Part shown: one piece after another, positions 23,032-31,327 of the stretch
Layout: each line of letters starts with the position of its first letter
Numbering within the stretch: the stretch's first letter is position 1
Source of the DNA: an uncultured Allofournierella sp.
GTDB taxonomy: Bacteria > Bacillota > Clostridia > Oscillospirales > Ruminococcaceae
Length of the DNA stretch: 36,197 nt
Assembly (NCBI GenBank): GCA_944382775.1
Contig: CALWNI010000014.1
Coordinates: 1 to 36,197 of the forward strand
Reading direction: 5' to 3'
Notes under the pieces: generated by a model
Databases searched by the model: none
The model's input: only the letters and a program-made list of their open reading frames with translations
What the model was told of the DNA's origin: nothing
Made by a program: the position numbers and the translations under genes

Positions 23032-23262
23032 TTATTCTTCTACCCGCTCAAACCGCCAAGTTTGGGTTACATCGGGATATTTATCATGGTCTACCTCGCC
23101 GGCAAACATTTCATAGGGGCGAACCCACAAGCCGCCCTCGCCATACAATGGCTGATACACCACCAGCTTTTCTTGGGTTTCGCTGTGGGTTGCCACGCCT
23201 ATAACCTGATAATAGTTGCCTTTAAAATGCCGATACTTACCCGGCAAAATTTCTCGCTGCAT
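23032..23262 (-). CDS. DUF1653 domain protein
   Basis: The 76-residue protein matches the DUF1653 family by its pattern: PGKYRHFKGNYYQVIGVATHSETQEKLVVYQPLYGEGGLWVRP followed by EMF. This small beta-rich domain is common in bacteria, often beside or fused to nucleotide- or DNA-related enzymes; its function is not known to me. It starts 3 bp after the stop of the GIY-YIG/GNAT gene with GAGGAA as ribosome site, so it is the last gene of a three-gene operon. The chain is complete and of normal size. Confidence 0.88.
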   Translation of the reverse strand: MQREILPGKYRHFKGNYYQVIGVATHSETQEKLVVYQPLYGEGGLWVRPYEMFAGEVDHDKYPDVTQTWRFERVEE

Positions 23263-23265
23263 GTT

Positions 23266-24174
23266 TTATTCCTCGCTTATGTGATTGGCAGGCTCTTTCT
23301 CTGTACAAATTTGCTGCCAAGAATAGCCTAAACCGGCCGCTGCTGCAATCTGTGCCAGCCTGCCCTTTGGCAGTTCTGTGGGAATCTGCGGCGGCTCTTG
23401 CATGGCACCGGGGCATAAATCCAACAGCCAATAGCTTACCCCCTGCCAGCCCTGTTTCCAGCCGGTGCGTTTTTGCCTGCCTTCGCAGACAAACCCAAAG
23501 GATTCATGGAAGGCTTCGCTGGCGGGGTTGGGGTCCGCCAATACCGCATAGGCATTCCAATAGCCCTGCTCCTTTAATGCTGCCAAAAGGGCATGGTACA
23601 ACATTCGCCCTACCCCTAACCGCCGGGCACTAGGGGCAAGATAGATGGTGGTTTCGGTATCCCACGCATAGGCACCCGTACCGTAACGCCAAGGGTGTGC
23701 ACAGGCATAGCCCAAAACCTGACCTACCCCATTGCGCGCCACCAAAAAGGGCAAGTGTTTTCCTGTGGTACGAATTTCCTTTTCGTAATGCTGCACCGAA
23801 GGGGTGTCGTATAAAAACGATGCGGTTGAATGGTGCACATAGTAATCAAAAATATCATGCACCGCCCAGGCATCCTTTGCCGTGGCAGGCTGGACAAATA
23901 CAAAGGTATGTGCATCAAATTGGGCCGCCAATGCCTCTTTTTGCTGTTTGCTTTGCTTTTTCAGTTCGGCTTCCCGTTTGAGGGCTTGGCTTTTGTTGGG
24001 TAACGCCTCGGCATATACCAACTGCATGCCGCCAAACCCTTTGGTATACTTTGCCCCGGTTCCGCTTTTGTGCGCTTGCATACGGCGAACCAGGTCGTTG
24101 GTCCAACCGGTATACAGCGAGCCATTTTCACAACGCATCATATAGACATAGGCCGGCTGAATTATTTCTGACAT
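23266..24174 (-). CDS. Fusion of GIY-YIG nuclease domain and GNAT acetyltransferase
   Basis: The roughly 302-residue protein has two domains. The first (about residues 5-85) is a UPF0213-type GIY-YIG domain: YVYMMRCENGSLYTGWTNDLVRRM, then KYTKGFGGMQLVYAE and KREAELKKQSKQQKEAL. The second (about 90-255) is a GNAT resembling phosphinothricin-type N-acetyltransferases: VQPATAKDAWAVHDIFDYYV, YLAPSARRLGVGRMLYHALL (acetyl-CoA loop RRLGVGR), and EAFHESFGFVCEGRQ. A 45-residue tail follows. The two are normally separate proteins. I choose ATG 24174; an ATG at 24186 abuts its GGG ribosome bases. Substrates of both domains are unknown. It lies between the MYG1-like and DUF1653 genes. Confidence 0.85.
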   Translation of the reverse strand: MSEIIQPAYVYMMRCENGSLYTGWTNDLVRRMQAHKSGTGAKYTKGFGGMQLVYAEALPNKSQALKREAELKKQSKQQKEALAAQFDAHTFVFVQPATAKDAWAVHDIFDYYVHHSTASFLYDTPSVQHYEKEIRTTGKHLPFLVARNGVGQVLGYACAHPWRYGTGAYAWDTETTIYLAPSARRLGVGRMLYHALLAALKEQGYWNAYAVLADPNPASEAFHESFGFVCEGRQKRTGWKQGWQGVSYWLLDLCPGAMQEPPQIPTELPKGRLAQIAAAAGLGYSWQQICTEKEPANHISEE

Positions 24175-24189
24175 ATTCAATTTCATCCC

Positions 24190-25020
24190 TTACTTTTTGC
24201 CGCCATTCAACACAAAATAGCAGGCTGCAATGGCATCTTCTTTGGTTTCGGCAGTAATCAAAAAGCGGCTGGCGTGGCAGAAGCGCAGGCTTTCAATGCC
24301 GGACGAACGGCGCAGATGCTCTTGCGGCTGCCCTGCCCAACCCATAGGGAATGGCTTTTTGGGGCGTTTTGTCATACGGTCGTTGACACACTGGGCCGAC
24401 CAGCCACCTCGCTGGCTGGGATATACCACAAAAATCGCGTCGCTGCGATACAGCGCATTTTTCCACGGTGCATAGCAGGGCAAAATGACAATGCCGTCCT
24501 TGCTTTCTTTGTAGGCGGTTTGCACCAAATCATCGGCACGGTTTACCGCCAGTGCATTGTTAATGTTATTTTGTAAAATCACCTGTGCAAATTCTACCGC
24601 ACGGGCAAAACAAGCATCGGGGTCTTCGTCGGAGTCCCACTGTGGGTTAAAGCTGCCAATGGCATCTGCCAGCAAGCAATCTTCGCCGGTGTTATCGTTT
24701 AAATCCAGCGGCTGAACAAAGTTTTCATCCAACAAGCGAGCCTGATTTTCGCCCACCAGCCGGGCACCAAACACACGCCAAAGCAGACCAAACGCTGCAT
24801 AGGGCACCCCGTTTGCACGCTCTTCTCGCTCGGCTGCATGGTGGTCAAATTCTCCGTTGCCAATGTCGTAAACAATTCCGTCAAATTCTTGCGGCACTTC
24901 AAAACCGCGAATTACCGTAAACTCCGGATTCAGAATTTTTAACAGCGCGGTGCTGAAAACATCATCTGCATGGAATTTGCCGCCATGGGTAAAACCTTTT
25001 TGTGGTACATTCATTGTCAT
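24190..25020 (-). CDS. MYG1/UPF0160 family protein (DHH-type exonuclease-like)
   Basis: The 276-residue protein belongs to the MYG1 family, related to DHH phosphoesterases; the eukaryotic protein is described as a 3'-5' RNA exonuclease. Signature motifs are THGGKFHADDVFSTALL (residues 11-27), YDIGNGEFDHHAAE (51-64, the DHH-like metal motif), and the C-terminal PFPMGWAGQPQEHLRRSSGI with FCHASRFLITAETKEDA. The start is ATG 25020, because TGAGGA stands 5 nt before it; an ATG at 25032 is part of that ribosome site region. It is the first gene of a three-gene operon with the GIY-YIG/GNAT fusion and DUF1653, hinting at nucleic-acid processing. Confidence 0.88.
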   Translation of the reverse strand: MTMNVPQKGFTHGGKFHADDVFSTALLKILNPEFTVIRGFEVPQEFDGIVYDIGNGEFDHHAAEREERANGVPYAAFGLLWRVFGARLVGENQARLLDENFVQPLDLNDNTGEDCLLADAIGSFNPQWDSDEDPDACFARAVEFAQVILQNNINNALAVNRADDLVQTAYKESKDGIVILPCYAPWKNALYRSDAIFVVYPSQRGGWSAQCVNDRMTKRPKKPFPMGWAGQPQEHLRRSSGIESLRFCHASRFLITAETKEDAIAACYFVLNGGKK

Positions 25021-25059
25021 AACGATCCTCATTACATTGGTTGTTTTATTGTTTGTATC

Positions 25060-25068
25060 AGTATATCA
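25060..25068 (-). promoter_or_regulatory. Extended -10 promoter of the MYG1-like operon
   Basis: On the minus strand TGATATACT: TATACT with a TGn extension, 40 bp before the start. The -35 region is a T-run without a clear hexamer. Confidence 0.4.
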
Positions 25069-25158
25069 CATTTTTTCTGTAAAAAATACATCTGTGCCGG
25101 GGATGTATATCCTGCTTTGTATTTTGCATAATTTTATAACAATTGGCGTTACCGCCTG

Positions 25159-25167
25159 TGTTATAAT
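25159..25167 (+). promoter_or_regulatory. Extended -10 promoter of the amidase gene
   Basis: TGTTATAAT: consensus TATAAT with TGn extension. No strong -35. The leader is about 75 nt. Confidence 0.5.
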
Positions 25168-25249
25168 AAAACAAATTTAGGCGAATCTCGACACATTGTT
25201 TTCTGCTTCGCCAATCGACTGCTATTGTATTTGGAAAGTGAGGGATTCT

Positions 25250-27433
25250 ATGCAGACCAGCACAAAAACACGTCGCCGGGCAGTTCGCATTTTGGGTGCG
25301 CTTTTGTGCGTTTTTTTCCTTGTTGTCGTTGCCCTTATTGCGGTTATTTCTTTTTTGTCTAACCCCCATAAGGTGGATATGCGCAAGCTATCCAATGTGA
25401 TTGCTGTAGAGCTGGGTGAAACCTGGGCCAGCTATTTTGATACCGAGGCAACCCGAGAAGAACAGCAAACCTATTTAAGCAGCACCTTGGACGAAGCCCA
25501 ACAGCTTGGCGCAAATACGGTACTATTGACGGGCCGTGTTTCGCAAAATGCGCTATTGTTTCGCACCAAACTGAACGATGCCCCGCAAACAGCCCAGAGC
25601 ATCTGCCAGCAGGACTCGCTGTTTTCTCGCTTTGACCCTATCTTATTGTTGATGCAGCAGGCAAAATCCCGCAATATGCAGGTAGCTGTGTTGGCAACGG
25701 ATGAAACCGGAGCCTATGTAAGCGATGCATCACAAATCCCCAACTGGCTGCAAACCATTGCCGATGATTACAGGCTAAATTTATACACCTTGCAGGATAC
25801 GGATACCGGTTTAGCGGTATACACCTCCACCACCGAACAACCCACCCTGCTGCGCATGGATGACAGCCCCGGTATGCTTACCGCTGCTTATCAAACCCAA
25901 TCGGGTTATGGTTTGATTTTGGGTAGTTTGGATTCCTTGGTTCAGGATTCTTCCAACGCTGCCATGACCCTTTCCTTTTTGCAAAACGGGGACGAGCTGC
26001 CCGACATCGCCTACAAAGAAATTCCCCAAACCCTGGCCATTGTTTCCCCTGACAACAACACAAAGGTATACACCGAGCAAACCTTTTTAATGGGTACATC
26101 TGACCCTAACCTTCCCCTCACCGTAAACGGACAGGAAGTAGTGCGCTATGGAACGCTTGGGGTATGGGGGCTTGCAGTTACCTTGACCGACGGTGAAAAC
26201 ACCTTTACCGCACAGCAGGGCGATACCACCGTTACCATTACCTTAACCAAGCCAATTCCCAGCGGTGGCGGCGGTACAACCTCCAGCGAACCGCAATCCG
26301 ATGGTTCCGTTGCCGCAGAATGGGGACAAAAGGTACGGGTTACCTCGACCCTTGCCAGCGAACTGAGCGACTACACCAACGCGGACAGCATTACCATGAC
26401 CGCTTATCAAGGTGCCGTTGCCGAGGTTGCCAACAGTGTTTCCTTTGTGAGCGGAAATAAAATTACATACGCCTACCAACTGCACAACGGTTCGTATCTG
26501 CTGGCAAAGGACTGCGAACTCTTAGACCCCGGCACACCCGATGCCGCCTTTACCGGCATAAGCACATCCACCGAAGGTAACACCGAATATCTGGCCTTTG
26601 TTGGAAGCGGCACGCCCTTTTACACCCATGCGTGGGAGGGCAACACCTTAACCCTTCATTTTTACTCGGCAAGCTTTAGCGGAACCTTACCGGACAGCTT
26701 TGGATTTTCCGGCGCAAGTGCAACCGTTACCCCCGAAGAACACGGCTTTGCACTGGAGCTTGTTTTTGATGACAGTGACCCCTTGTGGGGCTATTTTGTG
26801 GATTATCTGGAAGACGGCACAACACGGATTGCGCTGAAGCATCAGCCCCACAAGAGTGACGATGCCGCAAAACCTTTGACCGGTATTACCGTGATGTTGG
26901 ACCCCGGCCATGGCGATACCGACATGGGAGCTCCCGGTACCGCTTCCACCACCTTTCCCATGGAAAAAGACCTGAACCTTTCCGCTGCACTGGCCGCCAA
27001 ACATCGGTTGGAGCAGCTTGGAGCCACCGTTTTGATGACACGGGACAGCGATGTATTCTATGAACTGGGCGAACGCATGCAAATGCTGAACCAACAAAAA
27101 CCGGATTTCTTTATTTCGGTGCATCATAACAGCGTTGGATTTACCAAAGATGTAACGGATATTGTTGGAACCGAAGCCTATTGGTTCTACACCGAAAGCA
27201 AACCCTTAGCATCCAATTTGGTAAGCAGTGTATGCACCGCCACCAACCGCAACGACCGTGGTGCCATGTACCGCTATTTTTATGTAACCCGCTCAAACAT
27301 CTGCCCTGCTGTATTGTTGGAGCTTGGCTTTGTAAGCAGCCCCATTGAATACGAATCCTGTGCCGGATTGGCCGGAATTTGGGCCGAGGGCGGCGCCATT
27401 GCACAAGCTGTTTATAACAGCATTCCCGATTAA
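25250..27433 (+). CDS. N-acetylmuramoyl-L-alanine amidase with large N-terminal extension
   Basis: The 727-residue envelope protein has an N-terminal membrane anchor (about residues 13-35) and a C-terminal zinc Amidase_3 domain (about 545-725). Metal and catalytic residues are visible: H554 (MLDPGHGD), E572 (FPMEKDLNL), H625 (ISVHHNS) and E691 (VLLELGF). It would cleave the MurNAc-L-Ala bond of peptidoglycan. Residues about 45-250 resemble the start of a GHL10-like (YngK-type) glycoside-hydrolase fold (GANTVLLTGRV, FDPILLLMQQAKSRNMQVAVLA) but appear short and may be non-catalytic. The middle is beta-rich with a Gly/Ser linker near 345-365. The ATG at 25250 follows GTGAGGG. Monocistronic. Confidence 0.9.
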   Translation: MQTSTKTRRRAVRILGALLCVFFLVVVALIAVISFLSNPHKVDMRKLSNVIAVELGETWASYFDTEATREEQQTYLSSTLDEAQQLGANTVLLTGRVSQNALLFRTKLNDAPQTAQSICQQDSLFSRFDPILLLMQQAKSRNMQVAVLATDETGAYVSDASQIPNWLQTIADDYRLNLYTLQDTDTGLAVYTSTTEQPTLLRMDDSPGMLTAAYQTQSGYGLILGSLDSLVQDSSNAAMTLSFLQNGDELPDIAYKEIPQTLAIVSPDNNTKVYTEQTFLMGTSDPNLPLTVNGQEVVRYGTLGVWGLAVTLTDGENTFTAQQGDTTVTITLTKPIPSGGGGTTSSEPQSDGSVAAEWGQKVRVTSTLASELSDYTNADSITMTAYQGAVAEVANSVSFVSGNKITYAYQLHNGSYLLAKDCELLDPGTPDAAFTGISTSTEGNTEYLAFVGSGTPFYTHAWEGNTLTLHFYSASFSGTLPDSFGFSGASATVTPEEHGFALELVFDDSDPLWGYFVDYLEDGTTRIALKHQPHKSDDAAKPLTGITVMLDPGHGDTDMGAPGTASTTFPMEKDLNLSAALAAKHRLEQLGATVLMTRDSDVFYELGERMQMLNQQKPDFFISVHHNSVGFTKDVTDIVGTEAYWFYTESKPLASNLVSSVCTATNRNDRGAMYRYFYVTRSNICPAVLLELGFVSSPIEYESCAGLAGIWAEGGAIAQAVYNSIPD

Positions 27434-27440
27434 GACAAAC

Positions 27441-27473
27441 AAAAAAGTCCCCGCTAAGCGGGGACTTTTTTTA
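27441..27473. terminator. Bidirectional terminator between amidase and oppA paralog 1
   Basis: A perfect 14-bp stem, AAAAAAGTCCCCGC with GCGGGGACTTTTTT, and a TAA loop. It serves both converging genes. Confidence 0.93.
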
Positions 27474-27477
27474 TCCA

Positions 27478-29286
27478 TTATTCAGCAGCGGAAGCAGATG
27501 CGCTTTCAGCAACTTCAGAGGAAGCTGCGGAAGTGCTCTCGGCCTCAGAAGAAGCAGCGGTGCTCTCAGCAGCTTCGGAAGAAGCTACGGAAGTGCTCTC
27601 AGCTTCAGAAGCTGCTACAGAAGTGCTATCGGCAGCCTCGGAAGATACGGTGGTATCATCAGCAGCTTCGCCGGTGTAAGCGTACTGCAGGTAGAAGTAG
27701 CCGTAGGGGCTGTACCATACGCCCTGCAGGTCTTCGCTTTGCAGCCACTGAGTGGTGCCGTATACCAGCGGAATCAGTGCGTAGTCATCCATGATAATCT
27801 TCTCTGCCTCGTGCAGGCTGCTGTAGTGTACAGTGGAATCAGCAGTCTTGGAAGCTTCCAGAGCGGCATCGAATGCTGCGTTGGAGTAGCGGCCGTCGTT
27901 GTTGCCGTTGCCGGTAGCAAACAGCTCCAGAATGTTGGAAGGATCATCGTAGTCCAGAACCCAGCCGTTACGTGCCAGCTGGTAATCACCGGCACGACGC
28001 TGTGCGCTGAAGGAAGACCATTCTACAATTTCGATTTCCATGTTGATGCCCAGAACTTCTTTGTAGCACTGCTGCATGTACTCAGCAACAGTCTTGTTGT
28101 AACCGGCATCGTTGGTGGTAAAGGTAATGGTGGGGAAGCCCTCGCCATTGGGGTAGCCTGCCTCTGCCAAAGCAGCCTGTGCTTCGGCCTTAGCCTGCTC
28201 GTAATCGGTGGGAATGTTGGTGTAGCTTGCAGCGTTATCTACAAACTGAGAACCGTCTTCATCGGTTACACCGGGGCATACCAGGCTGTAAGCAGGGGTG
28301 TACAGACCCTTCATCAGGGTGTTTGCCAGGTAGTCACGGTTGATTGCCAGGCTCAGAGCCTTGCGAACGTTTACATCCTGGAATACTTCGTCTTCCAGGT
28401 TGATGCTCTGGTAAGAAGTGCTCAGGTATGCAGCCTGCTTGTATTCCGGAGTGTTCTTGATGCTATCAATCTCTTCGGTGGGGAAATCGCGAACCAGCTG
28501 AGCCTGACCGGTCTGGAATGCGGTGTAAGCTGCAGTGGAATCTTCCATCAGCAGGAAGGTGATGGAATCTGCCTTAATCTTGCTGGTATCCCAGCCGCCA
28601 ACGTAGTTGGGGTTCTTGGTGAACACGATTTTCTGACCTACAACCCACTCGGTCATGTAGAAGGGACCGTTGGATACATAGGTGTCAGCTTCGGTTGCCC
28701 AGCTCTCGCCGTTTTCTTCAACGGTAGCCTTCTGAACAGGGTTCAGGGTGGAGAAAGCAGCCAGCTTATCAAAGTAGCTGCAGGGGTAGCTCAGATGTAC
28801 CACAAAGGTCTTTGCATCGGGAGCTTCTACCTGCAAAGCATCTACGTTGCCGTTAACAGCTTCTTCGTAACCGGCTACCATGCCCAGAACGGTGTCGGAG
28901 TAAGGAGCAGCGGTTGCAGGGTCTACAACACGCTTGTAGCTGTATACAAAGTCTTCGGCGGTCAGGTCGGTGCCGTCAGACCATTTCAGGCCTTCACGCA
29001 GGTGGAAGGTCCAGGTCAGGCCGTCTTCGCTCACTTCGTAGCTTTCTGCCTGGCCGGGCTGTACCTCGTTGTTTTCGTCCACAATCAGCAGGCCTTCAAA
29101 TGCAGTTAAAATTACGTTACCGCCGTCTAGTGCCGCATTCAGCGCAGGGTCTAAGGTTTCAGGGTTGGGGCCAATCTGAACGGTTACGTTCTTATTGCCG
29201 GTTGCAGAACTGTTGGTGTTGCCACCGCAAGCAACCATGCTGAATGCCATTGTAGCAGCCAGAATCAGTGCTAACATCTTTTTCAT
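27478..29286 (-). CDS. oppA: Peptide ABC transporter substrate-binding lipoprotein (paralog 1, with Ser/Ala/Glu tail)
   Basis: This 602-residue family 5 binding protein captures oligopeptides for the Opp importer. It has a lipoprotein signal with Cys20 in FSMVACGG, the family segment around LREGLKWSDGTDLTAEDFVYSYKRVVDP, and a normal C-terminal domain to about residue 540. After that comes a tail of 61 residues made almost only of Ser, Ala, Glu and Thr, absent from its paralog. Residues about 38-138 are identical to the paralog, including at the DNA level. It has its own promoter and terminator. Exact ligand unknown. ATG 29286 follows AGGAGGATTTG. Confidence 0.93.
   Translation of the reverse strand: MKKMLALILAATMAFSMVACGGNTNSSATGNKNVTVQIGPNPETLDPALNAALDGGNVILTAFEGLLIVDENNEVQPGQAESYEVSEDGLTWTFHLREGLKWSDGTDLTAEDFVYSYKRVVDPATAAPYSDTVLGMVAGYEEAVNGNVDALQVEAPDAKTFVVHLSYPCSYFDKLAAFSTLNPVQKATVEENGESWATEADTYVSNGPFYMTEWVVGQKIVFTKNPNYVGGWDTSKIKADSITFLLMEDSTAAYTAFQTGQAQLVRDFPTEEIDSIKNTPEYKQAAYLSTSYQSINLEDEVFQDVNVRKALSLAINRDYLANTLMKGLYTPAYSLVCPGVTDEDGSQFVDNAASYTNIPTDYEQAKAEAQAALAEAGYPNGEGFPTITFTTNDAGYNKTVAEYMQQCYKEVLGINMEIEIVEWSSFSAQRRAGDYQLARNGWVLDYDDPSNILELFATGNGNNDGRYSNAAFDAALEASKTADSTVHYSSLHEAEKIIMDDYALIPLVYGTTQWLQSEDLQGVWYSPYGYFYLQYAYTGEAADDTTVSSEAADSTSVAASEAESTSVASSEAAESTAASSEAESTSAASSEVAESASASAAE
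27481..27663 (-). repeat. Low-complexity repeat encoding the Ser/Ala/Glu tail
   Basis: Degenerate units encoding variants of SEAESTSVASSEAAEST repeat several times; at the DNA level GAAGTGCTCTC and CAGAAGAAGC-like blocks recur. Such tracts can change length by slippage. Confidence 0.75.
28907..29207 (-). repeat. 301-bp tract identical to 30915-31215 (copy in oppA paralog 1)
   Basis: Reading the two regions base by base at an offset of 2008, I find no difference over 301 bp. The bases just outside differ (A versus T at both edges), and beyond them the genes diverge at many positions. Confidence 0.9.
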
Positions 29287-29412
29287 GCTTGCAAATCCTC
29301 CTATAAACAAATTTCTCTAAAAGCATAAAATAACAGTTTTTTCGTGTTTGTAGGTTCCAGATACAAACACACTGTTTTTGTGCCAACTACATTTTTGTAA
29401 TGGACTGTTAGT

Positions 29413-29442
29413 AGTGTATCACTTTATAGAACAAAAGTTCAA
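29413..29442 (-). promoter_or_regulatory. Promoter of oppA paralog 1
   Basis: On the minus strand TTGAAC (29442-29437), an 18-bp spacer and TACACT (29418-29413) preceded by TGA. The stretch AAAGTGATACACT closely matches the promoter of paralog 2 (AAAGTGATACAAT). Confidence 0.6.
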
Positions 29443-29590
29443 TGCCCAATGGTGTTTTGTAAAAAAATTGTTTTCTTTTTTGTATGTTTATTCTATGATT
29501 GTGCATAAATCTAAAATTATTTTTAAACACTTTTACGGTTTTTATGTTGTTCATTTGGACAAAACTCATTTTCTCTTTTTCCAAATTTTA

Positions 29591-29632
29591 AAAAACGAAA
29601 CAATCCCCCAACCAAAAAGTTGGGGGATTGTT
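29591..29632 (-). terminator. Terminator of oppA paralog 2
   Basis: A perfect 14-bp stem (AACAATCCCCCAAC with GTTGGGGGATTGTT) and 6-nt loop; on the minus strand TTTCGTTTTTT follows. Confidence 0.9.
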
Positions 29633-29674
29633 CCTATGCTTGCTAGAGAAATTTGCTCTCTGGAGGAGCCATTG

Positions 29675-31327
29675 TTATTCTGCAACGTAAGCGTATTGCA
29701 GGTAGAAGTAGCCGTTGGGGCTATGCCATACACCCTGCAGGGAATCGCTTTGCAGCCACTTGTCTGTGCCAAAGGTCAGCGGAATCATTGCGTAATCTTC
29801 CAGCAACAGCTTTTCTGCTTCGTGCAGCTTCTGGTAGTGTACTTCTTTGTCCGAGGTCTGAGACTCTTGCATCAACTTATCAAACTCGGGATTGTTGTAC
29901 TGACCGTCGTTGTTGTCGTTGGTGTTGCCAAACAGCTCGATGATGTTGGAGGGATCGTTGTAGTCCAGAACCCAACCGTTACGTGCCAGCTGGTAGTCAC
30001 CGGCACGGCGCTGTGCGCTAAAGGTGGACCATTCTACGGTTTCAATCTCCATGGTGATGCCCAGAACCTCTTTGTAGCACTGCTGCATGTACTCAGCAAT
30101 GGTTTTGTTCGAACCGGCATCGTTGGTGGTAAAGGTGATGGTGGGGAAGCCTTCACCATTGGGATAGCCTGCTTCTGCCAGAGCAGCCTGTGCCTCGGCC
30201 TTAGCCTGCTCGTAATCCTCGGGGATATTGACGTAATCGGCATTGTCCACAAAGTCCTTGCCGTCGATATCGGTTACACCGGGACATACCAGTGTATAGG
30301 CAGGCTCTAACAGACCGTTGCCGATTACCTCAGCGATGTAGCTGCGGTCGATTGCCAGGCTCAATGCTTTACGAACGTTCACATCCTGGAATACTTCCTC
30401 ATCCAGGTTGATGCTCTGGTAAGAGGTGCTCAGGTATTCGCCCTGCTTAAACTCGGGAGTTTCTTTCAGAGTTGCGGTTTCTTCGCTGGGGTAGTTCTTT
30501 ACCAGCTGTGCCTGACCAGTCTGGAATGCGGTCAGAGCAGCACTGTCATCTTCCATCAGCAGGAAGGTGATGGAGTCGGAAACAATCTTGCTGCTGTCCC
30601 AACCGCCTTGGTAGTATGGGTTTTTGCTCAGAACAATCTTCTGGCCTACTACCCACTCGGTCATGTAGAAAGGACCGTTGGATACATAGGTATCGGCTGC
30701 GGTTGCCCAGCTTTCGCCGTTTGTTTCAACGGTAGCCTTTTGCACCGGATTCAAGGTTGCAAATGCTACCAGCTGATCAAAGTAAGCACAGGGATAGCTC
30801 AGGTGTACTACAAAAGTAGTGGCATCGGGAGCTTCTACCTGCAAGGCATCTACGTTGCCGTTTACTGCCTCTTCATAACCGGCTACCATGTTCAAAACAG
30901 TGTAGCTGTAAGGTGCAGCGGTTGCAGGGTCTACAACACGCTTGTAGCTGTATACAAAGTCTTCGGCGGTCAGGTCGGTGCCGTCAGACCATTTCAGGCC
31001 TTCACGCAGGTGGAAGGTCCAGGTCAGGCCGTCTTCGCTCACTTCGTAGCTTTCTGCCTGGCCGGGCTGTACCTCGTTGTTTTCGTCCACAATCAGCAGG
31101 CCTTCAAATGCAGTTAAAATTACGTTACCGCCGTCTAGTGCCGCATTCAGCGCAGGGTCTAAGGTTTCAGGGTTGGGGCCAATCTGAACGGTTACGTTCT
31201 TATTGCCGGTTGCAGTGGCTGAAGTGCTGGTTGCGGTAGATGCACTACCAGGATTAGCATTACCGCCGCAAGCTACCATGCTAAATGCCATAACGGTTGC
31301 CAGCACAAGAGCTAACATCTTTTTCAT
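29675..31327 (-). CDS. oppA: Peptide ABC transporter substrate-binding lipoprotein (paralog 2)
   Basis: The 550-residue family 5 binding protein has a lipoprotein signal (Cys20 in FSMVACGG), a short Ser/Thr/Ala linker, and the full two-lobe binding fold ending in GVWHSPNGYFYLQYAYVAE. It is strongly similar to paralog 1 along its whole length but lacks the Ser/Ala/Glu tail. Substitutions concentrate in the middle and C-terminal lobes, which could change peptide preference. It lies next to oppF but is separated from it by a terminator and has its own promoter, as expected for a binding protein needed in excess. ATG 31327 follows AGGAGGAG. Confidence 0.94.
   Translation of the reverse strand: MKKMLALVLATVMAFSMVACGGNANPGSASTATSTSATATGNKNVTVQIGPNPETLDPALNAALDGGNVILTAFEGLLIVDENNEVQPGQAESYEVSEDGLTWTFHLREGLKWSDGTDLTAEDFVYSYKRVVDPATAAPYSYTVLNMVAGYEEAVNGNVDALQVEAPDATTFVVHLSYPCAYFDQLVAFATLNPVQKATVETNGESWATAADTYVSNGPFYMTEWVVGQKIVLSKNPYYQGGWDSSKIVSDSITFLLMEDDSAALTAFQTGQAQLVKNYPSEETATLKETPEFKQGEYLSTSYQSINLDEEVFQDVNVRKALSLAIDRSYIAEVIGNGLLEPAYTLVCPGVTDIDGKDFVDNADYVNIPEDYEQAKAEAQAALAEAGYPNGEGFPTITFTTNDAGSNKTIAEYMQQCYKEVLGITMEIETVEWSTFSAQRRAGDYQLARNGWVLDYNDPSNIIELFGNTNDNNDGQYNNPEFDKLMQESQTSDKEVHYQKLHEAEKLLLEDYAMIPLTFGTDKWLQSDSLQGVWHSPNGYFYLQYAYVAE
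30915..31215 (-). repeat. 301-bp tract identical to 28907-29207 (copy in oppA paralog 2)
   Basis: This is the second copy of the identical block. It encodes the start of the mature protein (from TGNKNVTVQIG to DPATAAPYS) in the same frame and orientation. Confidence 0.9.

Larger units (their letters stand above)
29287..29674. other. Intergenic region between the two oppA paralogs
   Basis: These 388 AT-rich bases hold the promoter of oppA paralog 1 and the terminator of paralog 2, both on the minus strand. The first 125 bp, the leader of paralog 1, contain a repeated ACAAACACACTGTTTTTGTG-like stretch but no clear structure. No gene is seen. Confidence 0.7.

Noticed and set aside
27739-29109. 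Long plus-strand frame (456 codons) opposite oppA paralog 1
   Set aside because: It is antisense to a clear binding-protein gene, has no ribosome site, and a similar shadow occurs opposite paralog 2; it arises from codon bias.
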